A stretch of 64,000 nucleotides of DNA from Actinobacillus lignieresii. Its GTDB lineage: Bacteria; Pseudomonadota; Gammaproteobacteria; Enterobacterales; Pasteurellaceae. Location: contig NZ_UFRM01000001.1 of the NCBI RefSeq assembly GCF_900444945.1, positions 382,501 to 446,500 of the forward strand, in the 5' to 3' direction. How positions within the stretch are numbered: position 1 is the stretch's first letter; every line of letters starts with the position of its first letter. Under the pieces are notes generated by a model, which saw nothing but the letters and a program-made list of their open reading frames with translations, did not search any database and was not told where the DNA came from. Made by a program: the position numbers and the translations under genes. Below are positions 37,330 through 46,321 of this stretch, piece after piece.

Positions 37330-39447
37330 TTATTGTTCGGCTTGTCGGATTAGCCATTCGCAAGGTTCGAAACGTTTACCGTATTGTTTAGTGTGTAAGC
37401 GTAATTGCCGTACGATTTCTTTTGCACCGATTTTTTCGATATAGGCATAGATACCGCCTCGAAACTCCGGAAAGCCCATTGCGAGAACGGAAGCGACATT
37501 ACCTTCGTCGGTCGAGGCGATAATCTTATCCTGTAAACACCAAGCCGCTTCGTTGAGCATACGTAACAGGCAACGGCGGACAATCTGTTCGGATTCCAAA
37601 TCGTTACGGGCAATGGTTTCCATCACGTGATAAATGCTTTTATCTTCCTGTAAACGTTCTCCGAAGCGATCATACATATAGAAACCGCGTTTGTTTTTAC
37701 AGCCTTTACGTTCATTTCGGAACAATAAATCAACCGCTTGAGGCAAACTGAAACGGCTGCCTAATTCGCTGACTAAAGCCGAGTTCGATTTGACCAATAC
37801 ATCCAGCCCCATTTCGTCGATCATGGCAAGCGGGCCTAATTTAAAACCGAATTCTTGTAACGAACGATCGATAAATTCAATCGATTCGCCGTCAATTAAA
37901 CATTGTACCGCTTCAAGCAGTAACGGCGTTAAAACTCGATTAATAAAAAAGCCCTGCTTATCGGCAACCAACAACGGGATTTTGCCTTGTTGAATGGCAA
38001 AATGAATCGCCGTCGCAATCGTATGTTCGCCGGTTGCGCTATGCGGTATGATTTCCACCATTTTTTGCGTGGTAACCGGGCTGAAATAATGTAGCCCGAT
38101 TACGTTTTCCGGACGAATCGCACAAGCCGCAATATCTTTAATCGCAAAGGTTGAAGTATTCGTTGCAAAAATGGTCTGTTCACTATAGTAGCTTTCACTT
38201 TCGGCTAACATCCGTTGTTTAAGTTTGAGATCTTCATACACCGCTTCAATCACAAAATCGGTTGATTTTGCCGCCACTAATCGCTCTCCGCCGGTAATCA
38301 GATTCATACGTTGGATCATTTCACCGTGATTAAGCTGATTTTTATCCGTTGCTTTTTGCATTAATTCAAAGCAGGTACGTAAGGCTTTACGAATTTCCGA
38401 CGGATGAATATCTTTTATGCGAACCGGTACTTTAGCATTGTTGGCGGTTAAATAAGCAATACCGGTGCCCATATAGCCCGAACCTAAAATACTGACTTGA
38501 GCGATATCACGTACATTACCTCGAATACGATATTTATCCTTCATTGCCCGTTCGGTTTTCTTTAATTCGATTAATACTCGTGAGGTTGCGCTATTAAACA
38601 ATTCGACAAAGGCTTGTTGTTCGAGCATTAACCCTTGTTTAAAGTGCGGCTCTTTGAGTAGTTCCATCAGTTTGGCAACCGCAGGGTAATTGCCGAACGT
38701 TTTAAGCCAAATCGCATTTTCCGTACGATCAAGCAATTTTTCGCGTAAGAACGGATTACCTTCGATTTGCTTACGCCATTTTTTAAAGAAAGTAAGTGGT
38801 TTTTTATGATTGGCTTTTTGAATTTTCTTCTCTAGTAAGAGTTGATAAGCATCGGTTAAAAGACGAGTTTTAGGCACCAATCGATCAACCAAACCCAATC
38901 CTTTGGCGGTTTCGGCAGTTATTTTTTCGCCGAATAACATTAACGGTAGCGCGGAACGTAAACCGATTAAACGCGGTAAACGTTGCGTACCGCCGGCAAA
39001 AGGTAATAAGCCGGAACGGACTTGCGGCATCGCAAAGAAAGTATGCGATTCATCACTGGCGATACGGTAATCGCAAGCTAAGGAAAGTTCCAGACCGACA
39101 CTAAAGCAATTCCCGTCGATAGCGGCGACAATCGGCATTTTCAGTGTATTTAACTCTCGCATAATCGCTTGCGCATCTTGGGAAAAAGCAAGTAATTGCT
39201 CATTTGTCTTGTTTTTGAAAAGGCTCGGTTTTAAGCCCTGAATAAAATGATTTGCCCGTGTCGAAATAAAAATCGCACCTTGTACCTGACGATAAATCAG
39301 CGTACCGATAACTTCTCTTAATTCGCCGGCAAAATTTTCGGGAAGCCAGTTTTCATCATTATCAATAGAGTGAATGCGAATGATGGCAATCCGATTTTCA
39401 TCTACTTCGACTTGAAACATCGGTTGCTGAATGGGTTGTTCTGTCAT
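37330..39447 (-). CDS. fadJ: FadJ-like enoyl-CoA hydratase / 3-hydroxyacyl-CoA dehydrogenase with altered hydratase site
   Basis: Fusion of an enoyl-CoA hydratase (residues 1-200), a Rossmann dehydrogenase domain (about 315-500) and a C-terminal dehydrogenase domain; 705 residues, close to E. coli FadJ. The dehydrogenase site looks intact: SILGSGYMGTGIA, and the His/Glu pair in GLHYFSP and VEIIP. In the hydratase the first catalytic Glu is present (VGLE, residue 120). The second, in the LPE-V/GLLP motif, is Gln (MPQVRSGLLP, Q142), and the Gly-rich oxyanion segment is FSVG. Hydratase activity is therefore doubtful. It is 9 bases downstream of fadI in one operon. Confidence 0.88.
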   Translation of the reverse strand: MTEQPIQQPMFQVEVDENRIAIIRIHSIDNDENWLPENFAGELREVIGTLIYRQVQGAIFISTRANHFIQGLKPSLFKNKTNEQLLAFSQDAQAIMRELNTLKMPIVAAIDGNCFSVGLELSLACDYRIASDESHTFFAMPQVRSGLLPFAGGTQRLPRLIGLRSALPLMLFGEKITAETAKGLGLVDRLVPKTRLLTDAYQLLLEKKIQKANHKKPLTFFKKWRKQIEGNPFLREKLLDRTENAIWLKTFGNYPAVAKLMELLKEPHFKQGLMLEQQAFVELFNSATSRVLIELKKTERAMKDKYRIRGNVRDIAQVSILGSGYMGTGIAYLTANNAKVPVRIKDIHPSEIRKALRTCFELMQKATDKNQLNHGEMIQRMNLITGGERLVAAKSTDFVIEAVYEDLKLKQRMLAESESYYSEQTIFATNTSTFAIKDIAACAIRPENVIGLHYFSPVTTQKMVEIIPHSATGEHTIATAIHFAIQQGKIPLLVADKQGFFINRVLTPLLLEAVQCLIDGESIEFIDRSLQEFGFKLGPLAMIDEMGLDVLVKSNSALVSELGSRFSLPQAVDLLFRNERKGCKNKRGFYMYDRFGERLQEDKSIYHVMETIARNDLESEQIVRRCLLRMLNEAAWCLQDKIIASTDEGNVASVLAMGFPEFRGGIYAYIEKIGAKEIVRQLRLHTKQYGKRFEPCEWLIRQAEQ

Positions 39448-39456
39448 GGATTGTCC

Positions 39457-40761
39457 TTATTCGCTTTCTAATACCATTGCCGCCCCTAAGCCGCCTAAAC
39501 CGCCGGAGGCGACTAATGAAATACCGCCGCCTTTACGTTTTAGCGCATAGAGTGACTGAATCACGGTACGCAAACTGGTTACCGCACGAGGATTGCCGAA
39601 AGCGATGGAGCCGCCTAAATGATTAAGTTTATCCATATCGATTTTACCTAAACAAGCGGTTCGATTTAGCTGTTTTTTTGCAAAGTCGTCCGATTCGAAA
39701 AAGCGAATGTTCGCTAATATTTGGCTGGCGGACGATTCGTGGATATCAATGTAATCCATATCGGACAAACTTAATTCGGCGCGATCCAACGCTTGCGCGG
39801 TGGCGATGGTTGCACCGGCGAACATATCTTGCCAAATATCGTTCCCGGTAATCGCATAACTGCGAATATAGCCTAACGGCATTAAACCGAGTGCTTTAGC
39901 TCTCGACTCGTTCATTAACAGCACGGCGGCGGCTCCGTCCATCGGTTGAGGCATATTGGCTTCGGTGACGGTGGCATATTCTTTATTGACAATCGGCGAG
40001 AAACGTTGGTAATAGCTTGCTCGAGTTGCCGCGGAAATTAATGTATCCGAAACGACAAAATCTTTATAAGGGCGAGGAAAAGACGGCATCACTTCTTCTT
40101 TTAATAAACCGATTTTCCAAGCATCGGACGCTCTTTGATTGGACAATCGGGCATATTCGTCTTGTTCCGCTCGGCTGATATTGTGATCCTGCGCCATTTG
40201 TTCGGAAACTTCCGCTACCGACATTTGCGTGGTGAAATCACGTAAATTTACCCCGTGCGGTTTCAGATCGCGCCAAGAAAAGCGGCGAAAACGGCGGTAT
40301 TTTTCATCGAGCGTTTCCGCGCTAAAAATGGATTTTAATTTATAGATCACTCGAGGACTGATACTTAACGGCGCATTTGAAATCGAGTCGGCACCGCCGG
40401 CAATACCGGCATTAATCGAACCGCTGACAATGCTGCCGGCGACATTGGCAATCGCTTGCAAGCCGGATAAACAGGAGCTACTGATACTGTAAGATTGCAG
40501 TTTTGGCATATTCAGTGCCAAGGCGATTTCTCGTGCCGGATTCGGAATATCGGGTTGTTGAATTACTTGCCCGAATACCAGTTGTTCGATTTCGTGATGT
40601 TCAATCGCCGTGCGGCTAAGTAATTCGTTGGTTACCATCGTACCAAGACTGGTCGCATAAGCATCTTTAAAGCCCGTGTCTTTACGCGCAAACGGTGTTC
40701 TCAGTCCGGATACAATTGCAACACGCTCGCCTTTGGTTGTCAGTAACTGCTGATTCGGCAT
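39457..40761 (-). CDS. fadI: FadI-like thiolase lacking two catalytic residues
   Basis: Thiolase-fold protein of 434 residues, the same length as FadI and alignable throughout: RIAIVSGLRTPFAR-like start, FGQV, AGIAGGADSISN and the GLGAAMVLESE end. The acyl-accepting Cys is kept (SSSCLSG, C97). However, the GHP motif reads GNP (N390 instead of His) and the C-x-G Cys near the end is Gly (VASGGLGG, G420). Both are needed for normal thiolysis and condensation. The protein may be inactive as a thiolase or have a changed role. It is the first gene of a fadI-fadJ pair. Confidence 0.87.
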   Translation of the reverse strand: MPNQQLLTTKGERVAIVSGLRTPFARKDTGFKDAYATSLGTMVTNELLSRTAIEHHEIEQLVFGQVIQQPDIPNPAREIALALNMPKLQSYSISSSCLSGLQAIANVAGSIVSGSINAGIAGGADSISNAPLSISPRVIYKLKSIFSAETLDEKYRRFRRFSWRDLKPHGVNLRDFTTQMSVAEVSEQMAQDHNISRAEQDEYARLSNQRASDAWKIGLLKEEVMPSFPRPYKDFVVSDTLISAATRASYYQRFSPIVNKEYATVTEANMPQPMDGAAAVLLMNESRAKALGLMPLGYIRSYAITGNDIWQDMFAGATIATAQALDRAELSLSDMDYIDIHESSASQILANIRFFESDDFAKKQLNRTACLGKIDMDKLNHLGGSIAFGNPRAVTSLRTVIQSLYALKRKGGGISLVASGGLGGLGAAMVLESE

Positions 40762-40893
40762 GATTTGTCCTTAATCGAGTGGAAAGTCGGAATTGGAAAA
40801 TAACATTGTAGCATTGTTAGTTTGAAAATAGATTAAGCATAAGAAAAGAACTACGCACGAATGCTAAAGTTATGCAGAGTGAAATGATATACG

Positions 40894-40951
40894 ACAAGCG
40901 ATGATATTTTCACAATATTTTGCAAAACCTCGGGAAAATATCACCGCTTGT
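40894..40951 (-). terminator. uptake-signal dyad terminator after nth
   Basis: ACAAGCGATGATATTTTC pairs with GAAAATATCACCGCTTGT (one mismatch) around ATATTTTGCAAAAC; it ends the proB-TSUP-nth unit. Confidence 0.82.
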
Positions 40952-40970
40952 TACGCAAGACAGAGAATAG

Positions 40971-41603
40971 TTATTCGCTTTTCTCTTTGTATTCGCATAA
41001 ATCTTCAATAATACAAGAACCGCAACGAGGCTTGCGAGCAATGCAGGTGTAACGGCCGTGTAAAATTAGCCAATGATGTACGTCCACTTTGAATTCGGCG
41101 GGGACGACTTTAAGTAATTTTTCTTCCACTTTGACTACGTCTTTACCGGGAGCGAATCCGGTACGGTTGGATACGCGAAAAATATGCGTATCGACCGCAA
41201 TGGTCGGATGACCGAAGGCGGTATTGAGTACGACGTTTGCGGTTTTACGCCCGACACCCGCAAGCGCTTCCAAGGCTTCACGATTTTCCGGCACTTCGCC
41301 GTTATGTTTTTCAATTAAATCACGGCAGGTTTTGATGATGTTTTCCGCTTTACTGTTAAAAAGCCCGATAGTTTTAATATATTCCTTCAAACCGTCCACG
41401 CCTAAATCTAAAATGGCTTGCGGCGTGTTAGCGACCGGAAACAATTTATCGGTCGCTTTATTTACCCCTTTATCGGTTGCTTGGGCGGAAAGAATAACCG
41501 CAATCAGTAATTCAAACGGATTACTGTAATTCAGCTCCGTGGTCGGATGCGGATTTTCATTGCGTAAACGGGTTAAAATTTCAATTCGTTTTGCTTGATT
41601 CAT
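40971..41603 (-). CDS. nth: endonuclease III
   Basis: DNA glycosylase/AP lyase for oxidised pyrimidines. 210 residues, standard length. Helix-hairpin-helix with the catalytic Lys in LAGVGRKTANVVL, the catalytic Asp in AVDTHIFRVSNR, and the [4Fe-4S] ligands C-x6-C-x2-C-x5-C in TCIARKPRCGSCIIEDLC. It starts one base after the stop of the upstream TSUP gene, so the two are coupled. Confidence 0.97.
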   Translation of the reverse strand: MNQAKRIEILTRLRNENPHPTTELNYSNPFELLIAVILSAQATDKGVNKATDKLFPVANTPQAILDLGVDGLKEYIKTIGLFNSKAENIIKTCRDLIEKHNGEVPENREALEALAGVGRKTANVVLNTAFGHPTIAVDTHIFRVSNRTGFAPGKDVVKVEEKLLKVVPAEFKVDVHHWLILHGRYTCIARKPRCGSCIIEDLCEYKEKSE

Positions 41604-42377
41604 TTATATTCCTAGAAAAGATAAGAATCCTTGTTCGTATAACATTTTGATTACCATAAGAAATGACATGGTAACTAACATCGGACGTACCAGTTTTTTA
41701 CCTTTGGTTACCACCATTCTCGCCCCTAAAGTGCCGCCGATAAATTGACCAATCATCATAATAAAACCGATTTTCCATAAAATCGCACCGCCCAACATAA
41801 AAAAGATGAGTGAGGCAAAATTAGAGGTAAAGTTCAGTACTTTGGCATGAGCGACCGCTTTCGGTAAATTAAAGCCGAGTAATAAGATAAAGGCTAAGGT
41901 AAAAAACGAACCGGTTGCCGGTCCGAACATACCGTCATAAAAACCGATACCGGCGGCGGCACTAAAGGCAAATAACGGAAAACTGATACGTTGTTTTCTG
42001 TCTTCATCGCCGACCGTCGGGCTAAATAGAAAATAAACGCCGATAATTAACACTAAAAAAGGTAATAACATTTTAAGTGAATTGACATCGATCATTTGCA
42101 CGAAGATTGTACCGCAAGCCGCACCGATAAAGGTCAATAGAATCAATAGGGAAATTTGTCTGAGATTAACCGCTTTTTGGCGCACAAAATAAAGCGAAGC
42201 GGAAAACGAGCCGCCGCAGGCTTGTAATTTATTGGTACCGAGCGCCATAGTCGGCGGTATGCCGGCGGAAAGCAGAGCGGGAATCGTGAGTAACCCGCCG
42301 CCGGCTATCGCATCAATAAAGCCGGCGATCGTTGCTATCGTGAATAACATCGCTAAAACATCAAACGAAAGTTCCAT
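41604..42377 (-). CDS. TSUP (TauE/SafE) family membrane transporter
   Basis: Inner-membrane protein of 257 residues with about eight segments. The family signature is visible in GFIDAIAGGGLLTIPALLSAGIPP and its second-half repeat in FGPATGSFFTLAFILLLGFN. Relatives export sulfite or organosulfur anions; the substrate here is unknown. It lies 12 bases after proB and directly before nth. Confidence 0.9.
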   Translation of the reverse strand: MELSFDVLAMLFTIATIAGFIDAIAGGGLLTIPALLSAGIPPTMALGTNKLQACGGSFSASLYFVRQKAVNLRQISLLILLTFIGAACGTIFVQMIDVNSLKMLLPFLVLIIGVYFLFSPTVGDEDRKQRISFPLFAFSAAAGIGFYDGMFGPATGSFFTLAFILLLGFNLPKAVAHAKVLNFTSNFASLIFFMLGGAILWKIGFIMMIGQFIGGTLGARMVVTKGKKLVRPMLVTMSFLMVIKMLYEQGFLSFLGI

Positions 42378-42389
42378 AAATATCCTTTT

Positions 42390-43481
42390 TTAATAAATGA
42401 CCATCTCATCAATATGTACGGCGACGGAACCGAATTCATAACCGAGCAGCGATTCAATCTCTTTCGATTTTTTTCCTTTAATACGAATTAACGCATCGCT
42501 GTTATAACGAGCAAGCCCCAAAGCAAGCGCTTTACCTTCTTGGTTAAAAATTTTCACTACTTCGCCTCGGCTAAAGACGCCGTTAATCTCGGAAACACCG
42601 ACCGGCAGTAATGATTTATGTTGTAATAATGCAGCTTCCGCCCCTTTATCCACCACAAGCGAGCCGACTTGCGGAGCGGCGAATAACCATTGTTTACGAC
42701 CTTCCAAGCGGTCGGATTGTACTAAAAACTTACTACCGATGGATTCGCCGTTAGCTAAATCGACCAATACGTTTGCACGAGAGCCTGAAGCGATAACGGT
42801 TTCGACACCGGAACGCGTAGCAATATCGGCGGCGGTAACTTTAGTACTCATGCCACCGGTGCCGAGTTCGGTGACGCTACCGCCCGCCATTTGGCGGATT
42901 TCAGGCGTGATTTTTTCCACGACGGACAGTAATTTCGCTTGCGGATTTGAACGCGGATCGGAATCAAATAAGCCTTCTTGGTCGGTTAAAAGATAAAGTT
43001 GATCGGCATGCGCTAGAATCGCAACCAATGCGGAAAGATTGTCATTATCACCGACTTTAAATTCTTCGGTGGCAACCGTGTCGTTTTCATTGATCACAGG
43101 AATGATTTTTTGCTCCAACAAGGCATTTAAGGTATCGCGCGCATTTAAAAAACGTTCGCGATCATCAATATCGGCACGGGTTAATAAAATTTGCCCGATA
43201 TGAATGCCGTAAATATCGAATAAATTTTCCCAGGTACGGATTAGCTGACTTTGCCCGACTGCAGCAAGCATTTGTTTATAGGCGAGTGTTTTGGGAAGCT
43301 CGGGATGACCTAAATAATCTCTGCCGGCTGCCGCGGCTCCGGAGGTGACGACAATTACTCGATGATGTTGATGAAGTTGAGCAATTTGTTTAACTAATTC
43401 CAGCATATAAGGACGGCTTAAACTTTTTCCGCCGTGCGTGAGAGTACTGGTACCAAATTTAATTACAATCGTCTTTTGCAT
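42390..43481 (-). CDS. proB: glutamate 5-kinase
   Basis: Phosphorylates glutamate in the first step of proline synthesis. 363 residues: an amino-acid-kinase domain ([57 protein letters not shown]) and a C-terminal PUA domain from about residue 275. It is the first gene of the proB-TSUP-nth group and the last chromosomal gene before the prophage. Confidence 0.97.
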   Translation of the reverse strand: MQKTIVIKFGTSTLTHGGKSLSRPYMLELVKQIAQLHQHHRVIVVTSGAAAAGRDYLGHPELPKTLAYKQMLAAVGQSQLIRTWENLFDIYGIHIGQILLTRADIDDRERFLNARDTLNALLEQKIIPVINENDTVATEEFKVGDNDNLSALVAILAHADQLYLLTDQEGLFDSDPRSNPQAKLLSVVEKITPEIRQMAGGSVTELGTGGMSTKVTAADIATRSGVETVIASGSRANVLVDLANGESIGSKFLVQSDRLEGRKQWLFAAPQVGSLVVDKGAEAALLQHKSLLPVGVSEINGVFSRGEVVKIFNQEGKALALGLARYNSDALIRIKGKKSKEIESLLGYEFGSVAVHIDEMVIY

Positions 43482-44030
43482 AGTCTTATCTCGATAAAAA
43501 ATTTAACACCAAAGTATCACTTTTATTTGTTAAAATCGTAAATATAACTGTTTTCACAGGAATGTCCTTTGTTTTCAATATGTTATATTTTTTACTTGTT
43601 TTTTGTGGCGACAAAGTGGCTGTTTTGATTTGCTTTTTACCGTCACTTTTTTTGATTTTAGATCGCTTTTTATTATTTTGTAAATTTCAAATTGCAAAAT
43701 AAGCCACGTAAAACCCGCTCAAACCATTGGTACACCTTTGTTTACGACAAATCAAACAAAACGCTTAGATCGCTCTTACGTGAAAAACACTGAAATAAAC
43801 TGAAATTATTACAATTTGATCCCTCTTACAGATCGGCTTTACATAAGGCTTCACACGTGTTTTTAAGTGAAATTTAACTGAAAAACAACCAATTTTATAT
43901 AAAAATTTTGCAGGTGGGTGAGTGCGTTTTACGTGGCGTGGACGCGTACGTATTTCGTTTACGTGATAGCAATCTTACAAGGTAACTTACAAGCTAACTT
44001 ACAAGCTAACTTACAAGCAACACGCACAAA
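43482..44030. other. prophage-chromosome junction region (candidate attachment site)
   Basis: About 550 bases without a supported gene between proB and the last prophage gene. P2/HP1-type prophages place their attachment site just outside the D-like gene, so the junction should be here, but the exact core cannot be set without the other end. Repeated motifs occur: GCCACGTAAAAC near 43703 and the inverted GTTTTACGTGGC near 43926; CTCTTACGTG and CTCTTACAG near 43770 and 43827; ACTGAAA repeats; and the 12-base tandem array at 43971. They could be integrase arm sites. Confidence 0.5.
43971..44018 (+). repeat. tandem 12-base repeat, four units
   Basis: Three perfect copies of TAACTTACAAGC (43983-44018) are preceded by one degenerate copy (43971-43982). 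They lie between the D-gene terminator and the presumed attachment site. Confidence 0.9.
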
Positions 44031-44052
44031 AAAGCCCGCAATTGCGGGCTTT
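44031..44052 (-). terminator. late-operon terminator
   Basis: A perfect palindrome AAAGCCCGCAA/TTGCGGGCTTT, followed on the minus strand by TTT, 2 bases from the stop of the D-like gene. Confidence 0.92.
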
Positions 44053-44054
44053 AG

Positions 44055-45656
44055 TTATGCGATGATTGGCGTGAGCTTGCCTTTTTCTGTTGTTGCACTG
44101 TTGCTCAGTGTGAGCATAGTGCTTTTATTTGATGGAGTAGGGCCACCGTTATGATTATGTTCCGCTACGGCTTTTGCTAAGTCCGCCGTAATCTGTAGTA
44201 GCGATTCCAGTATTCTGAAAATATTCTGACCTGCTGTCCCCACGTGAGAAAGCGGGGCAATGAGTTCATTTTTCGCATCAGAAATCTGTTTTGATACGCC
44301 TTGGATATGTTGTTCAAGATTACCGCCTACACCAACGTTTTTATTACTTGCCGTTACTTCTTCGATATTACCGATAACGTGCGTTTTCTTATTCCCGCCT
44401 ACTGTTTCTGTATTATCTGAATCAACGTCTTTCGTTGCTGTGCCTAGCGTTTTATGTTCGCTGTCCGTTTCGATTTTCCGCTGATAGCTCTTTTCGCTGA
44501 TCGTCTGGTCTGTCTCTTTGTGCATATTGCCCGCTTGGTCGGTGCGCTCAAACACTTCGGGCCGTTGCTGCCTTAACATCTCCCCTGGCGCAATTGCGGG
44601 CATTGTTTTTCCTTCTGCAGAAAACGAACGCACGAACGGCTGATCGCTGCGCCCATTATGAAACCCGATTTCAACAATCGTGCCGATTTCGGGATAGCAG
44701 AAATCACCGCCTTGCGATGACGGGCTCGTCACTGGCAACGGCACGGCATTGTAAACTGGCACGCTAGAATCATCATTACCGTTTTCATCCAGTAGCTGTA
44801 CATCTACCGCATATTTGGGGCGGAACGGGTTATTCAAATCCCCAGCGCTAGATGGGTCGGAAATAGAAACGACTTTACCACGCTTCGGCAAGTGATAACC
44901 GCCTGCTAACTCGGGGAATTGTTTTTCAATCTGACGGCGCTCTGCGTTTGTTTGCGTTGGCTTGCCGTTTTCGTCCAGTTCTTCCCAGTCTAAGTAGTAA
45001 TTATCGCCGTTCAGTTCTACTTTCTGAATGCGCTTATTATTGATTAATGCGCCCGGGCGAATTGCTGCAGAAATCGGGAGTGTAATTCGGCTACCGCTTT
45101 GATGCAGAGTACTGTCATGATCGACTTCAACGGGAGATGTTGCCCACTGACTATCTAGCCAGCTCCCGATAAATACCGAACCGTCTGCCGCCTGTTGCCA
45201 GATAAAATGCGGAATTTGGAACTGACGGCCGATATTCGTCAGAAGCTGATAACCGCTACCGCTATGCGCGAATTGCGCAATCGGTTCGGTTGAATATGCT
45301 TTATCAGGCACTTTACACACAATGCCCGTCTGATGAGTAATCCACTCCGCAAGCTCTTTTAGCGTGATGTGTCGGTGCGAACAATTAAGCGGTTTTTCAA
45401 ATTTTGCCGCACGCTCTCTAATCAATAATTTTTTGTAGCCTGGCTGTGCTGATTGTTCGCTTTCTACGTAGCCGTCAAACCATTTGTAATAGTCGTCATG
45501 CTCACCGAGCTCAAATACCACCGCTTTCCCGGTGCATTCCGCTTCTGTTTCTACAGTGATATAGCCACGGCCAGCGTTATTCAGCTCAAGAATAATTTGT
45601 TCTTTTGCTAACGGAACTTCTGTGCCATCTAGTAGCACTGTCTTAATGATTTTCAC
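44055..45656 (-). CDS. phage baseplate spike / gpD-VgrG-like protein
   Basis: 533 residues, GTG start overlapping the previous stop. The N-terminal half resembles the gpD/gp27 hub fold (GDVQ-type VVFELGEHDDYYKWFDGYV; TLKELAEWITHQTG). A gp5-type OB-fold follows around residues 245-340 (GKVVSISDP; VDVQLLDENG; EIGTIVEIGFHNGRSDQPF). The C-terminal third has short repeats of the triple-helix spike type (TVGGNKKTHVIGNIEEV; VGVGGNLEQHI) and ends with AEHNHNGGPTPSN. This is effectively a gpD plus gpV fusion, as in VgrG. It should form the membrane-piercing tip of the tail. Confidence 0.82.
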   Translation of the reverse strand: MKIIKTVLLDGTEVPLAKEQIILELNNAGRGYITVETEAECTGKAVVFELGEHDDYYKWFDGYVESEQSAQPGYKKLLIRERAAKFEKPLNCSHRHITLKELAEWITHQTGIVCKVPDKAYSTEPIAQFAHSGSGYQLLTNIGRQFQIPHFIWQQAADGSVFIGSWLDSQWATSPVEVDHDSTLHQSGSRITLPISAAIRPGALINNKRIQKVELNGDNYYLDWEELDENGKPTQTNAERRQIEKQFPELAGGYHLPKRGKVVSISDPSSAGDLNNPFRPKYAVDVQLLDENGNDDSSVPVYNAVPLPVTSPSSQGGDFCYPEIGTIVEIGFHNGRSDQPFVRSFSAEGKTMPAIAPGEMLRQQRPEVFERTDQAGNMHKETDQTISEKSYQRKIETDSEHKTLGTATKDVDSDNTETVGGNKKTHVIGNIEEVTASNKNVGVGGNLEQHIQGVSKQISDAKNELIAPLSHVGTAGQNIFRILESLLQITADLAKAVAEHNHNGGPTPSNKSTMLTLSNSATTEKGKLTPIIA

Positions 45657-46321
45657 TAATCGCCGATTCCATTATTGATTTTAGCCCAAATGCTGTCATC
45701 AATTTCTTTCGTTTTGCTGTCTGTTGCTGTGGTTTGCGTTGTTTTTGCTGCGCTCTGACTTGCTGTTGATACCGTGGCGCTTGCCGAAGAAGTCGATGCT
45801 TTTGCTTTTTCGCTTTGCACCTTCGCTTTCGGTTTTTTCTTCTGCTTGGCTTTTTTCTCACTAACAGAATTAACCTCTTTTAGTGTAAAGTTGATATTCC
45901 AACCCAGCACATAGTCTTCACTAGCCGACACTTCGCCACTAAATACCCCTTCACGCATATTCGCCGCTTCGGCGGTAATATTGCTGATACGATATTTGAC
46001 TTGCTCGCCCTTTTTATCCGTTGCTTCCGCAAGCTTGAAAATGTTCGTTAGCCATTCTTTTTCACGATACGGAATCAATCCATTTACCCGCAGTTCCTTT
46101 GATTTTACTCCCTTATCACTGCGCTTCGTTGAACTTTCTTGGCCGCTCATATCTTCTTCCTCACGATTCATGCTTGCTGTCGCCTGGAAGTTGTGCATAT
46201 AAATTGGCGAACCATTTAATGATAGTTGCACAGACGGCAAACGCTTCTGCTTGCCCTGCATTGGCAGTTCATCTTGTGCATCTCGTGCCGATTCGCGTAA
46301 ATAGCTACTAATCCAACCCAT
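45656..46321 (-). CDS. phage baseplate/tail protein
   Basis: 221 residues. The N-terminal domain (QLSLNGSPIYMHNFQATASM; KELRVNGLIPYREKEWLTNI) is similar to baseplate-complex proteins that sit in the gpU position of HP1-like phages. The C-terminal 75 residues are low-complexity: a KKKPKAK basic patch followed by Ser/Thr/Ala-rich sequence. It overlaps both neighbours by a few bases. The exact role is inferred from position. Confidence 0.65.
   Translation of the reverse strand: MGWISSYLRESARDAQDELPMQGKQKRLPSVQLSLNGSPIYMHNFQATASMNREEEDMSGQESSTKRSDKGVKSKELRVNGLIPYREKEWLTNIFKLAEATDKKGEQVKYRISNITAEAANMREGVFSGEVSASEDYVLGWNINFTLKEVNSVSEKKAKQKKKPKAKVQSEKAKASTSSASATVSTASQSAAKTTQTTATDSKTKEIDDSIWAKINNGIGD

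Noticed and set aside
43971..44018. Possible CRISPR array
   Set aside because: Units are only 12 bases and directly adjacent with no spacers; no cas genes nearby.
43918..44154. Plus-strand reading frame with repeated QANL units
   Set aside because: It is created by the 12-base tandem repeat and runs antisense into the D-like gene; no ribosome site and no family resemblance.
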